Under the pieces are notes generated by a model. The model worked only from the letters and a program-made list of their open reading frames with translations, was not told the origin of the DNA and did not search any database. Of a stretch of DNA of 64,000 bases, positions 20,069 to 31,085 are shown in pieces. Position 1 is the stretch's first letter, and every line of letters starts with the position of its first letter. Source of the stretch: Prorocentrum cordatum (Eukaryota; Sar; Dinophyceae; Prorocentrales; Prorocentraceae); NCBI GenBank assembly GCA_963575745.1, contig CAUYUJ010005780.1, positions 122,001 to 186,000 on the forward strand, given 5' to 3'. Made by a program: the position numbers and the translations under genes.

Positions 20069-22871
20069 TTGACGAGGCCCGTTAGACCTGGCCCGGCACA
20101 GAAACGGAAAAAGCGCTTCAGAAACAGAAACCGAACTTACTCACACCACCGTTCGTACTGGGAGCCTTGGCGTGGAGAGCTTGTTACGTCACCCCCCGCT
20201 CTTGGGAGCCTTGGTGTTCAGAGATTGTTGCGTTGCCGCCCGTTCCTGAGCCTTGGCTGGGCCTTGGTGTCAGGAACTTGTTATGTCACCGCTCTCTGCT
20301 GGGAGCCTTGGTCTTATCAGCTTGTTCACGTCACCGTTCGCTCTTGGGAGCCTTGGTGTTAAGAGCTTTTTGCGTTACCGATCGCCCTCTATTTGGCGTC
20401 TCTGGGCCTGCTTGGGAGTCCTATTGGGGCCCTTGTCGGGCCCTTTTGGAAGCCTCTTGGGAACCTCTTTGGGGCCTCTTGGGGCTTCTTGGGGGGCTCT
20501 GGGGGCGAAAGGCTAGACTTTTCGGTTCGTGGTCCCCCTCTTGGGGCCGTCTTGGGGCCCTCTTGGGCCGTCTTGGGGCCCTCTTGGGCCATCTTGGCGC
20601 CCTCTTGGGCAGTTTTTGGGGCCTCTTGGGAGCCTCTTGGGCCGTCTTGGGGTGGTCTTGGGGGCCTCTTGGAGCGTCTTCAACGCAGTGAAAACCGAAA
20701 AGCCTTGTATGCTACAAATGTACCTTTTCCCATGGGACATCAATAATTTTCGCCTCCCGGTGGCCTCTTGGGACGCCTCTTGGGGCTTCTTGGGGGGCTC
20801 TGGGGGCCTCCTGGGAGCTTCTTGGGGCGAAAGGCTAGACTTTTCGGTTCGTGGTCCCCCTCTTGGGGCCGTCTTGGCGCCCTCTTGGGCTGTCTTGGGC
20901 CCTCTTGGACCGTTATGGGGGCCTCTTGGGAGCCTCGTGGGCCGTCTTGGGGCGGTCTTGGGGGCCTCTTGGGCCGTCGTCAACGCCGTGAAAGCCGACA
21001 AAGCGCATATGCTAAACATATACGTTTTCCTCTGGAAAATCTGTGATTTCGGCCTCATGGAGCCCTCTTGGGACGCCCCTTGGGCGCCTCTTGGGGGCCT
21101 CTTGGGGGCCTCTTGGGCGGTCTTGGGCTCTCTTGGAGCGCTCTTGGGCCGTCTTGGGGGGGAACCCGCAAAACATGTAAAAAACCAGAGGGAAAACCCG
21201 AAAAAGGCCATTAACACGCAAATGTTCCCCCCTCTCCCCCTCTGCACTCCCCCTAAGGGGCTTCGCCCACACCAAAACGTCATCACTCGTACCTCGCTCT
21301 TTCCGTTACCTGGCCCGGCACAGAAACGGAAAGAGCGCTTCAGAAACAGAAACCGAAATTACTCACACCACCGTTCGTACTGGGAGCCTTGGCGTGGAGA
21401 GCTTGTTACGTCACCCCTCGCTCTTGGGAGCCTTGGTGTTCAGAGATTGTTGCGTTGCCGCCCGTTCCTGAGCCTTGGCTGGGCCTTGGTGTCAGGAACT
21501 TGTTACGTCACCGCTCTCTGCTGGGAGCCTTGGTCTTATCAGCTTGTCTACGTCACCGTTCGCTCTTGGGAGCCTTGGTGTGAAGAGCTATTTTTGCATT
21601 ACCGATCGCTCTCTATTTGGCGCCTCTGGGCCCTCTTGGGAGTCCTATTGGGGCCCTTGTGGGGCCCTTTTGGAGGCCTCTTGGGAACCTCTTGGGGGCC
21701 TCGTAGGGTTTCGTGGGGGGCTCTGGGGGCCTCCTGGGAGCTTCTTGGGGCGAAAGGCTAGACTTTTCGGTTCGTGGTCACCCTCTTGGGGCCGCCTTGG
21801 GGGCCTCTTGGGCCGTCTTGGGCGCCTCTTGGGCAGTCTTGGCGCCCTCTGAGGCCGTTTTGGGGGCCTCTTGGGCCGTCTTTGGGTGGTCTTTGGGGCC
21901 TCTTGGAGCGTCTTCAACGCAGTGAAAGCCGAAAAACCTTGCATGCTAAAAATTACCTTTCCCATAGGAAATCCATGATTATCGCCTCCCGGTGGCCTCT
22001 TGGGACGCCTATTGGGGGCCTCTTGGGGATTCTTGGGGGGCTCTGGGGGCCTCCTGGGAGCTTCTTAGGGCGAAAGGCTAGACTTTTCGGTTCGTGGTCC
22101 CCCTCTTGGGGCCGTCTTGACGCCCTCTGGGGCCATCTTGGGCGCCTCTTGGGCCGTCTGGGAGCCCTCTGGGCCGTTTTGGGGGCCTCTTGGGAGCCTC
22201 TTAGGCCGTCTTGGGGCGGTCTTGGGGACGGCTTGGGCCGTCGTCAACGCCGTGAACACCGACAAGCGCATATGCTAAACATGCACGTTTTCCTTTATGG
22301 AAAATCTATGATGTCGGCCTCTTGGGGCCATCTTGGGACGCCACTTGGGCGCCTCTTGGGTGCCTCTTGGGGGCCTCTTGGGGGCCTCTTGGGCGGTCTT
22401 GGGCTCTCTTGGAGCGCTCTTTGGCAGTCTTGGGGGGGAACCCGCAAAACATGCAAAAACCAGAGGGAAAACCCGAAAACGGCCATTAACACGCAAATGC
22501 GCACGCTACCCCCCTCCCCTGGAACCCCTCCCTTTAGGGCTTCGCCCACACCAGAAAGTCATCACTCGTACCTCGCTCTTTCCGTTACCTGGCCCGGCAC
22601 AGAAACGGAAAGAACGCCTCAAACAAATGAACCGCAATTACTCACACCACCGTTCGTACTGGGAGCCTTGGCGTGGAGAGCTTGTTACGTCACCCCGCGC
22701 TCTTGGGAACCTTGGTGTTCAGAGATTGTTACGTTGCCGCCCGTTCCTGAGCCTTGGCTGGGCCTTGGTGTCAGGAACTTGTGACGACATCGCTCCCTGC
22801 TGGGAGCCTTGGTCTTATCAGCTTGTTTACGTCACCGTTCGCTCTTGGGAACCTAGTGTGAAGAGCATTTT
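20069..22871 (+). repeat. higher-order tandem repeat, ~1.25 kb, of CTTGG units
   Basis: The marker GCCCGGCACAGAAACGG recurs at 20091, 21313 and 22592, giving periods of 1222 and 1279 bp. Each copy has a 300-bp head (TACTGGGAGCCTTGGCGTGG, GTTACGTCACC), then CTTGG units spaced 10-11 bp. These alternate with two conserved cores: core 1, AAGGCTAGACTTTTCGGTTC (20515, 20832, 21756, 22077), and core 2, GAAAACCGAAAAGCCTTGTA and relatives (20691, 20991, 21926, 22256). No stop-rich or coding signature; long frames come from the 21-bp (two-unit) periodicity. Confidence 0.9.
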
Positions 22872-22984
22872 ACCTAACAGCGAAGACTGATAGGTTTCTA
22901 GTGGGATCAAAAGAGAGCAGCAGATCACTCCACAGGGGGGTCCGGGCAGGTGTTGGGAGTTGCCGGGCGGCAGGTGCCGGGCTC

Positions 22985-23495
22985 GTTTTTCACCAACAGT
23001 CACACACTTCGTGCTCTTCGCCTTCCCAGAACTCCATTCCCAGGCCACATTCTGAATACCCGGATGCAACAGTCACACACAAAGTGCTCTTCGAGATCCC
23101 AGAACGCCATTCCCGGGCCACATTCTGAATAACCGGATGCAACAGTCACACACTTCGTGCTCATCGACATCCCAGAACGCCATTCCCGGGCCACATTTAG
23201 AATAACCGGATGCAACAGTCACACACTTCGTGCTCTTCGAGTTCCCAGAATTCCATTCCCGGGCCACATTTTGGATGCCCGGAGCCAACTGTAGGCCACT
23301 TCGTGCTCTTCGAGTTCCCAGAACTCCATTCCCGGGCCACATTTTGAATGCCCGGAGCCAACTGTAGGCCACTTCGTGCTCTTCGAGTTCCCAGAACTCC
23401 ATTCCCGGGCCACATTTTGAATGCCCGTAGCCAACTGTAGGCAACTTCGTGCTCTTCGACTTCCCAGAACTCCCATTCCTGGGCCACATTTTCAG
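22985..23495. repeat. 73-bp satellite, about seven units
   Basis: The word GGCCACAT starts at 23043, 23116, 23189, 23262, 23335, 23408 and 23482. Spacing is exactly 73 bp except the last (74). Units carry CACTTCGTGCTCTTCGAG and CCAGAACTCCATTCCCGG. Confidence 0.95.
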
Positions 23496-24213
23496 CAGGG
23501 GCAAGAGCACGACGAGGAGGAGGACGAGCAAGACCAGGAGGACGAGGACGAGCAGGAGCAGGACGAGGAGCAGGAGGAGCAGGAGAAGAAGGACGAGCAG
23601 GAGGAGGAGGAGGACGAGCAGGAGGAGGAGGACGACCAGGAGGAGGAGGACGACCAGGAAGAGGAGGAGGAGGAGGAGAGGGGGAGGGGAGGAGTACCAG
23701 GAGAGGAGGAGGAGGGAGGAGGAGGAGAGGAGGAGGAGGAGGAGGGGGAGGGAGAGTACCAGGAGGAGGAGGAGAGGAGGAGGAGGAGGAGGAGGAGGAG
23801 GAGGAGGAGGAGAGAGGACACCAGGAGGAGGAGGACGAGCAAGACGAGGAGGACGAGAACGAGGACGACCAGGAAGAGGAGAGGAGGAGGAGGAGGAGGA
23901 GGGAGGACTACCAGGAGGAGGAGGAGGAGGAGGAGGAGGAGGAGGAGAGAGGAGGAGGAGGACGAGGAGGAGGAGGAGGAGGACGAGGAGGAGGAGGGGG
24001 GGGGAGAGCACCAGGAGGAGGAGAACGAGGACCACCAGGAGGAGGAGGAGGAGGAGGAGGAGGAGGAGGAGGAGGAGAGCACCAGGAGGAGGAGGACGAG
24101 CAAGACGAGGAGGACGAGAACGAGGACGAGCAGGAGGAAGAGGAGGAGGAGGAGGAGGAGGAGGAGGAGGAGGAGCAGGAGAAAGAGGAGGAGGAGGAGG
24201 AGGCAGGCTGAGG
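23496..24213. repeat. GAG/GAC purine tract, about 700 bp
   Basis: Nearly uninterrupted GAGGAGGAC and GAGGAGGAG units on the plus strand. Recurrent CACCAGGAGGAGGAG and GAGCAAGACGAGGAGGACGA phrases show duplication of longer blocks within it. Confidence 0.95.
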
Positions 24214-24363
24214 CTGAGGCTGTGACTGCGACTGCCGTTGCCGCTGCGACTGTCATCGCGAATGCGACTACGACTGCGAGAACAGCAGAATTCGACAACT
24301 GGATTTTCATCTGAATCTTAAGGGGGATGCTTTCAGATATGCTTCTACACATCGCTGTTAGGT

Positions 24364-24915
24364 TGCTTTGCCGGGATAATTGCTTTACCGATCGCTCTTC
24401 ATTTGGCTTCTCTGAGCCTTCTTGGGAGTCCTATTGCGGGCCTTTTTGAGCCCGTTTGGGGGCTCTTGGGGGCCTTTTGGGGATTCTTGGGGGTCTGTGG
24501 GGGCCTCCTGGGAGCGTCTTGGGACGAAAGGCTAGACTTTTCGGTTCGTGGTCCCCCTCTTGGGGCCGTCTTGACGCCCTCTGGGGCCGTCTTGGGCGCC
24601 TCTTGGGCCGTCTGGGAGCCCTCTTGGGCCGTTTTGGGGGCCTCTTGGGAGCCTCTTGGGCCGTCTTGGGGCGGTCTTGGGGACCTCTTGGGCCGTCGTC
24701 AACGCCGTGAAAGCCGAAAAGCCGTATATGCTAAAAATGCACGTTCCCTAAGGAAAATCAATGATTCTGGCCTCTTGGGGCCCTCTTGGGACGCCCCTTG
24801 GACGCCTCTTGGGGGCCTCTTGGGGGCCTCTTGGGCCGTCTTGGGCGGTCTTGGGCTCTCTTGGAGCGCTCTTGGGCTGTCTTGGGGGGGAAACCCGGAA
24901 AACATGCAAAAACCC
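24364..24915 (+). repeat. continuation of the third higher-order copy
   Basis: Resumes with TTTACCGATCGCTCTTCATT, runs through core 1 (24529), CTTGG units and core 2 (24710), and ends at GGAAAACATGCAAAAACC, as in the other copies. Confidence 0.85.
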
Positions 24916-26304
24916 GGGTCCAAGGAGACCTGCTCGTCGAGCGTGGCAGCTGAGCGCGCGCGCGCGGCCGCCTGGCCCTCCCGCGTCTTCATGGACTTCT
25001 CGGGCAACCAGCCGGCCTTGGGCTCATCGCCTGAATGCTGAGGCGAAGCCAGGGCAGGGACCAGGTCGGACCAGGATAAATCTCGAGCGCCGTGGAAGGG
25101 GGGGGATATAAATGGAGGGGAGGAGATACGTGCACCCGTCGTGCCCCTTTTGGGCCCCAGGGGGGCCCTTTAGGGTACCGAAGGCGGACCTTTCTTCACC
25201 CCCCGTGCCCCACGCCCGAAAATTGTGAGTCTCTGAAGTCTGGCCGCTCTGTAGGATATGTAAGGGGGCAGTGGCCGTTCCAGAGCTCCGGGAAGCTCCG
25301 AAACAACTTCTCCCTGTCTGTGCCCCGCGCGAAAAGTGAGGGGTGGGGGCGATGGCACCGAGGCAACGACGAAGCGATGGTGGGACGTGGCGATGCCGAG
25401 AGAGGGGGAGATTGGAGAAGGGAGCGGAGGTGGAGGGGGGAGGATTGAGCTGAGGCGAGGAGGCGGGAGGGCGGGGAGCGAGGGAGGTAGGAGCAGCAGC
25501 TCAGGATCTGCAAGAGCCTCTGTCGCCCCTCGAACGCCTCATGCTATGTGGTAGTCGAATCGGAAGCGGCTTTCTCCCGAATTAACGCCACCTACACGTA
25601 CCGATTTGTTTGCTCAATCTCTCTACGTATACAGTCCACCAGTATAGTAAGGATGCGCGATAAGGATGCTGCAAGGGCCTTGGACGCTCATTTCGAAGAT
25701 TTTCGAGCAGGGCGCGGCCAACGAAAGTGGCAAAGGATGGACCGAGGAGGCAAGAATGCAAGGGTACCCCTGAAAACTTTGCCCATTGCGGGTTGACTGT
25801 AATATGTTCAGTGTCTGAAGTTGAATCCAACTGTGGCGACGAGGAGGACACCTGCAGGCCGCATCAGCAGGCCCTCAATGGCGTGTTAACCATGTGGTAG
25901 AAATTGAAGTGCCCACAGTGGAGCGAAACTGTCAGGCAGGGGTGGGGGACCTGGTCGCCAGCGCAATGGCGATGCAAGTTGGCATTGCAACACAATCACA
26001 CTGCGACAGAGGCCCATGTGATTCCACTTACGGCCTCGTTGAACGGTACACCCGTCACGGTGTATCTGGTACAAGTGTTTGAATTGTTCGTAAACTTCGA
26101 ATCCAGACTGACCAAGCCACCATGATCGTCATACTAAGTTCTCCGCACCTCTGGCTATGCCAGAATAACGGTGTCCTCTGCTATGACAGCAGCTGCTCAC
26201 AAGCATGCAGGGAGCGCTCTCGATAGAAGATTGATATGGCTGCTGAGCTTGCTGGAACCAAGTGGCTTCACCCATAGCTTGAACAAGAGGGACAACGTGG
26301 TTCT
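24916..26304. other. no recognised gene
   Basis: The plus strand at 24930-25040 reads ETCSSSVAAERARAAAWPSR and FMDFSGNQPALGSSPEC, which looks protein-like but matches nothing I know. The rest is unremarkable, with lower GC from 25550 onward. Confidence 0.4.
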
Positions 26305-26325
26305 CTTGCGCCAATATGGCTACCG
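26305..26325 (-). other. spliced-leader relic (diverged)
   Basis: Minus strand CGGTAGCCATATTGG + CGCAAG matches the leader at 18 of 21 positions. A short frame opens inside it (MAQENHVVPLVQAMGEATWF..) and ends at 26129; I recognise no family. No microsatellite adjoins it. Confidence 0.6.
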
Positions 26326-27117
26326 ACGTGCCCGCTCTGGTTTTCCAGGTCCCACTACGAACCGAATATTATCTAGTTCGTGAGCGAAGATGGTTCTGCT
26401 CGGGATGGTGCCATAGGACGCTCGACCATGGCGAACACTCCACCAGAAAACAGGTGACCAACAATTACTGTCACCCCTTGGGCCAGCAATATCAACGAAC
26501 TCCTTGGTGACCAAGTGTTGAAACTAAGTTTGACTACATGCGCAACCGTCTATACAAAGTTCATGAAAGGTTAGCAACACATGCACGCACTTCTGTTTTT
26601 CCAAGTCGACGCCCGAGCTTGTGAGACGTACATGACTCCCCCGAGGGAGGCCGCAACTTCCACCACCCCGAACACCCAAAACCCACGCTAAACACCTTGA
26701 CCCGATCCAATGGGATAGCCTGAATGAGGGCCTCGGGCAACCGTCTGGAACGGCACCAACGCCATGATAAACAACTCTCTTCGTAAGACGGCCTTCGCGA
26801 CACACCCCACTGCATTGCCCACTCCGCCCCCCAACCTCTCCGCCCATTCCCATCCCCTTCTCCCTGTCTTTCCCGCTCCCTGCCCTTTCCTTCCCAACCT
26901 TCCCCGCCCCTACCTCCTCCTCCACCGCCCCCTGCCCTCATCTGCCCACCCCCCCTTCCAAAACTTCCAGAGATCCGTGCGTCCGTTCGTCCTCCGCGGT
27001 CCTCGTCTGTCGTCCGTCCGTCCGTTGCGTCATCTGTCTGCCCCCTGCCGCGAGGCTCCTCCTGCGTTGGCAAACAAGGCGCCCCTCTCTTCGCCGCCCC
27101 TCCTTTGAACACCAGAA
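26326..27117. other. no recognised gene
   Basis: Ordinary sequence to 26800, then C-rich (26810-27010). Confidence 0.4.
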
Positions 27118-27300
27118 GTGGGTGCGGCAAGAATGGGCGCGAGGCCCACCGACAATGTTGTCCGAAACTGGCAGCGGCCGCTGTTGGGCAAGCGAGCTTG
27201 TGTTTCAAAGGGGCACCGTCTGCGGCGACACCGACAGCGATTCCGGTTCAGAACGGACAGGAGCTGTTGTCGGTCTTCGTGCCCATTTCTTTCCGCACCC
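27118..27300 (+). repeat. R1 dispersed repeat, copy B
   Basis: GCGCGAGGCCCACCG, AATGTTGTCCGAAACTGGCA, GCGGCCGCTGTTGGGC, GCGGCGACACCGACAGCG, ACGGACAGGAGCTGTTG and CCCATTTCTTTCCGC. This is the longest and best preserved copy. Confidence 0.75.
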
Positions 27301-27479
27301 CTTTCGATCACACCGATCCTCCGCGCCCCCTGGCCTCGACGCGGTCTGCGGCCCGGCGACTCGCTGCTGGGCCAAAGCTTCTTGCCGCGGTCGGGGCCCC
27401 TGCCCAGGGCGGCGAGGCGTGGCGGGGAGGCTCTCTGCCCCTGCCCCTGCCCCCCCCTACTGCAGGCGAGTCCAGGAGC

Positions 27480-27600
27480 CGGACGGAATCGGACCTGGCA
27501 CATCGGAGTTCTCTGAGATCTGGCGGCTCTGGCCTTCCAGAGCTCTCTGAGAACGTTCTGAGAACGTTTTGATAACGTTCTGGAACGAGGTATCCTACTC
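27480..27600 (+). repeat. GGCGAGGA repeat, partial copy with GAACGTT array
   Basis: TCTGAGATCTGGCGGCTCTG (27515-27534) matches 63126-63145. It is followed by three to four 11-bp GAACGTTCTGA units (27548-27585), where 63165-63205 has GGAACGCTCTGA. Confidence 0.65.
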
Positions 27601-28657
27601 CTAGCCTCGCCCGACCACTCCTCGTCGTGGCGCTGCTGCTGGTCTGGCTGGGCTCAAGCAGCACGAGCTTCCAAGCGAGACAAACGAGAAGCGGGGCGCC
27701 AAATGACGGCCCAAGGAACCGTCCTCACTCTCCCAACCTCCTCGCTGTGATTCCAGAGGTCTCCGCAAAGGTACTTTCGCGCACGTTACACGATCGAAAT
27801 GTGTATCACCCCCCTGACTTCCAGCCCTGAGATGAGCCAATCTCACATTCGAATCGAGCGTACGGCAGAGCCTACATATGTTCGCTAGCCGCGGACAACA
27901 GCGAAGCATGCTTGACAGACTTGCTACGATGCAGAAAATCATTAGACTCATAACCACTATCAACATACCAATCAATTTGAGTCAGTACTTTCCACGCGAC
28001 AGTTCTCGTGTCGGGCTAAGTAAAGCTTGACTCCAATGCTCGAAATACATGCACACTGACACAAACATGAATCTGTGTGCACATCTAGAACTGCTGGTGC
28101 TGCACCAAACTAAGCAACACCACACTCGGAAACACATATGTGTGTACCGTGATGGCGAAACACGGCTTGGGGTAAGCACAACAATATATGAACGATCCAT
28201 GTAAATTGCTCCAATCGGTTCGGCCGAATAGTCCGCGAGTAAAAAGCGATTGTTCCAGCACCAGTCTCATGCATCGTGTTCTCTGGACTGGCGTGGCCAG
28301 GTGATTCCTGTTGGGTGGGGGCTGCTTGGTCTTTGCCGTCTCGGAGCGAGATGGGGGCTCCATCTGACATCGAAGGGCGGCTGGGCCACCGCTGGACTGA
28401 AGCTCGGAGAAAGCCAATTGAGACACTGGCGGACCAACTCTGCTCTACATAGGTCCCATGGACTCCAGGAGTTCAGCCTGACCCAATTCTCGAGGCGGAT
28501 CCAGCCGTGGCGACGATAAGCCTCCAGGATGCCACAACAAGACACGAAACGCCAGGGATGCCCACCGTTGTCTGGTCTGGACCACCTCCGAGAAGCACTT
28601 GGCCGAGCCGAGGCTGAGGGAAAACGAGGGTGGGGGGACTGGCCCAGGGTAGAAAAC
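27601..28657. other. no recognised gene
   Basis: No domain and no clear repeat. Confidence 0.4.
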
Positions 28658-28776
28658 ATCGACCTGGAATCGGCGACACTGAGATATGCTCTCGATAGCG
28701 AAACGTGTACGTTCCTGGGCGGGGTAGGCTATGAAACCCAGATCGGCGATGAATGGGCGATTGGTGGTCGGTGAAT
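28658..28776 (+). repeat. dispersed repeat, second copy at 60231-60362
   Basis: Shares ATCGACCTGGAATC, CGATAG, ACGTTCCTGGGCGGG, GGCTAT, ATCGGCGATGAATGGGCGAT and TGGTGGTCGGTG, in order. Confidence 0.65.
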
Positions 28777-29929
28777 CCAGCCTGGTCAACCAACGGGCCC
28801 CCTACGCAACCCCAGGGGGTGCTGGCGGGCCACGAGAAACAACGAAACTAGAAGGGCAATGGTGTAGATAAGGACTCGATTGGCTCAAGATGCGTTGCAA
28901 AAAACTTCGGAATGTCTTCTTCCTGGATCCCGTGCGGAACAGAACGGTGCTCGCGGACGCCCAGGGAATCTGGGACCCGATCAATACCAGGCCATTCGCT
29001 CCTCTGAGAGAAACGCCAGGGAGGGCCGCCAATGCCTGGGGGCGTCCATGAGAGGCGCGTCCAAGCAGGGGGTTTGTACATCATGGCTGGAGGCATGTGG
29101 TCGACCCCAGAAAAACCATGGGAAACATATAAGGAAGAAGAACGAACCATGGAATCGGAGGAGCGATCATGGCCCCATCCGTGGTATCTGCCCCTCCCCC
29201 CCTTCCTGTAGCCATTTCCCCCCTCTTTGAGGACGCCCCCTGACTGCCCCCACTGGCCCTCTACTGGACCAGAGATCGATCAACAACACAAACATAATCC
29301 CACCAGCCCTCTGGAAGTCGGTGGTTTATGGGGTGTCCTCTTCCACCCCTCCTTCTTCCTCTTCGGGGAGGGGTTTATCACTGTTCCCCATTCGTATACA
29401 CCCCCTCCCCCAGGCGACTGGGGGCCAACCAGGGTCCATGCCGACACCTCCCCACCATCCCTTGTAACAGAACAATACAAAACACACTCTGCCTCCAAAT
29501 TAGGAACATGCGCAGCCAACCCGATGCGCCCCCCCCATCCCTGTCAAACACGATACAGAGTGCACTTGGCGGCGGCGGCGGCTGCGGCGGCGGCGGCTGC
29601 GGCGGCGGATTGGCCCCCAGTAGCTGCCCATCCAAAGACGACTGCTGCATATGCTGCGGCTCGGCCCAGGCTCGGGTGCTACGTATGTGTTGGGAGGGCG
29701 GGTGGGAATGAACGAGACGACTTGCGGGCGGGGAGGGAGACTCTGGACCCCTCCCCCTACCCCCCCCCCTGGACCTGGACGGGGGGGGGGGGTCGCGAGT
29801 CGTCAGGGCGTCCAAAACGGACTCGGCGAGGAAGCCACAATCATTGGAGTTACCATAGTTTTGGCTCCATGTTGGCCTCCTGAGGGGGGGACCCTAATTG
29901 ACGCTCCCCTCTTGTTTGATCGATCTCCT
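28777..29929. other. no recognised gene
   Basis: Contains a GGC triplet array (29563-29610) and C and G homopolymer runs at 29760-29795. Confidence 0.45.
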
Positions 29930-30190
29930 CCAAGATGGCTCCAAGAAGCGCCCAGGAGACCCCAAGAGGTCCCAAGATGGCCCAATATTGCCCCCAGAGG
30001 CCCCCAAGAGGCCCCCAGGAGGCCCCCCAAAGGATCCCAAGCGGCCCCAAGAGGCCCCCCCCGAGGCACCCACGACGCCGAAGAACCCCCCACGACCGCC
30101 AAGAGACCCCCAAGACGTCCCAAGAAGCCACCAAGAATCGCCCAAGAGATACCCCAAAAGGCTCCGAGAGGCATCCAAGAGACCTCTGGC
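29930..30190 (-). repeat. CTTGG-unit array (CCAAGA on plus)
   Basis: About 24 CCAAGA or CCCCAGA units spaced about 10-11 bp, without the two cores. Opposite orientation to 20069-24915. Confidence 0.8.
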
Positions 30191-30350
30191 CCTTGTGTTT
30201 GCCCCCCTCCTCCTCCTCCTGTTCCTCCTTCCTCCTCCTACTCCTTCTCTTCCTCCTCCTCCTCATCCTCGTCCTCGTCCTATTCATCATCCTTCGTCCC
30301 ACTCCCTCATCCATCCATCCACCTCTTCCTTCTCCTCCTCACTCCTTTGC
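30191..30350. repeat. CTC microsatellite
   Basis: CTCCTCCTC and CTCATCCTCGTC units. Confidence 0.85.
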
Positions 30351-30461
30351 ACGGTTCGGCGTTCCCCCTCTTTGCTGCCGCACTTCCCTGATCACCTCAA
30401 CTCGCCTGGACATCGTTTCTGGATGGGTTGGTGGGGATACGCGAAGCGTCTAGAATATTCC

Positions 30462-30532
30462 TGTGACGTCCGCGCGGACTTCTCGGATCGGCGCTGGATC
30501 TCTCTCCCTGGCGCGCGGGGTGGTACGCAATA
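30462..30532 (+). repeat. fragment of the GGATCGGCGCTGG dispersed repeat
   Basis: GTCCGCGCGGACTTCTCGG, ATCGGCGCTGGATC and CCTGGCGCGCGGGG match the element cores at 2938-2975 and 47337-47400. Confidence 0.6.
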
Positions 30533-30810
30533 GAGGTACCCCTAATCAATTGGGAAAGGACCTAAGTTGGGAGGCCCAACTCACAAGGGATAGAGGGTCT
30601 CCCCCGCAACTGCATCAAACAAAACAGCATACATTCAGTACCCCATAACGCAAGACGGGTGACCCGAGTTCGGCCAAGCCTTCAATATGTTATTCGAATT
30701 TGGGGGTTCTTGTATTCTCGATGGCGGAGGGCGCCAGAGGCAGCGCCGGAGGCGCCGCCACGGGGAACCAACGCTGACCCAAGAAACCTGTGCGGAGCTC
30801 AGAGAAATCC

Positions 30811-31085
30811 GGTACGTGCAATTTTTCCCTACCATCATGTGGTGTTGGGTCCTCGTTGGAAGAGACAACGCCCCGCGCTTACTCCTTCCATCCTTCCTCC
30901 TCCTCCTCTCCTCTTCTCCCCCTCCTCCCTCTTCCCATCCGTGCCTGCCCCCCGCGTGTCTCTGCTTCGGTGCACCACTGGCACGTTTCGTGGCCCCATA
31001 TGGAGCTACACCCAAGGCCCCAGTTGCGGTGCCTGCGTGCGCTATCGCCACCCATGTCGGCGCACCCCTCACGCACGTTCGATGG
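30811..31085 (+). repeat. GTGTTGGG composite element, short copy
   Basis: ACCATCATGTGGTGTTGGG, TCCTCGTTGGAAGAGACAAC and GCCCCGCGC, then a CT-rich tract, then just over one unit of the 91-bp repeat (TTTCGTGGCCCCATATGGAG, AAGGCCCCAGTTGCGG, GCGCACCCCTCACGCACG). Confidence 0.65.

Larger units (their letters stand above)
22872..24363. mobile_element. 1.49-kb TIR insertion in the higher-order array
   Basis: ACCTAACAGCGA (22872-22883) is perfectly inverted as TCGCTGTTAGGT (24352-24363). The insert splits the third copy of the ~1.25-kb repeat exactly where copies 1 and 2 read GAGCTTTTTGCGTTACCGAT: the left flank stops at GAGCATTTT and the array resumes at TTTACCGATCGCTC. The interior has a 73-bp satellite, a 700-bp GAG tract and no transposase, so the element would be non-autonomous. 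A clear target-site duplication is not visible. Confidence 0.65.

Noticed and set aside
22985-23495. CRISPR-like regular spacing
   Set aside because: The whole 73-bp unit is conserved, with no unique spacers, and the context is eukaryotic.
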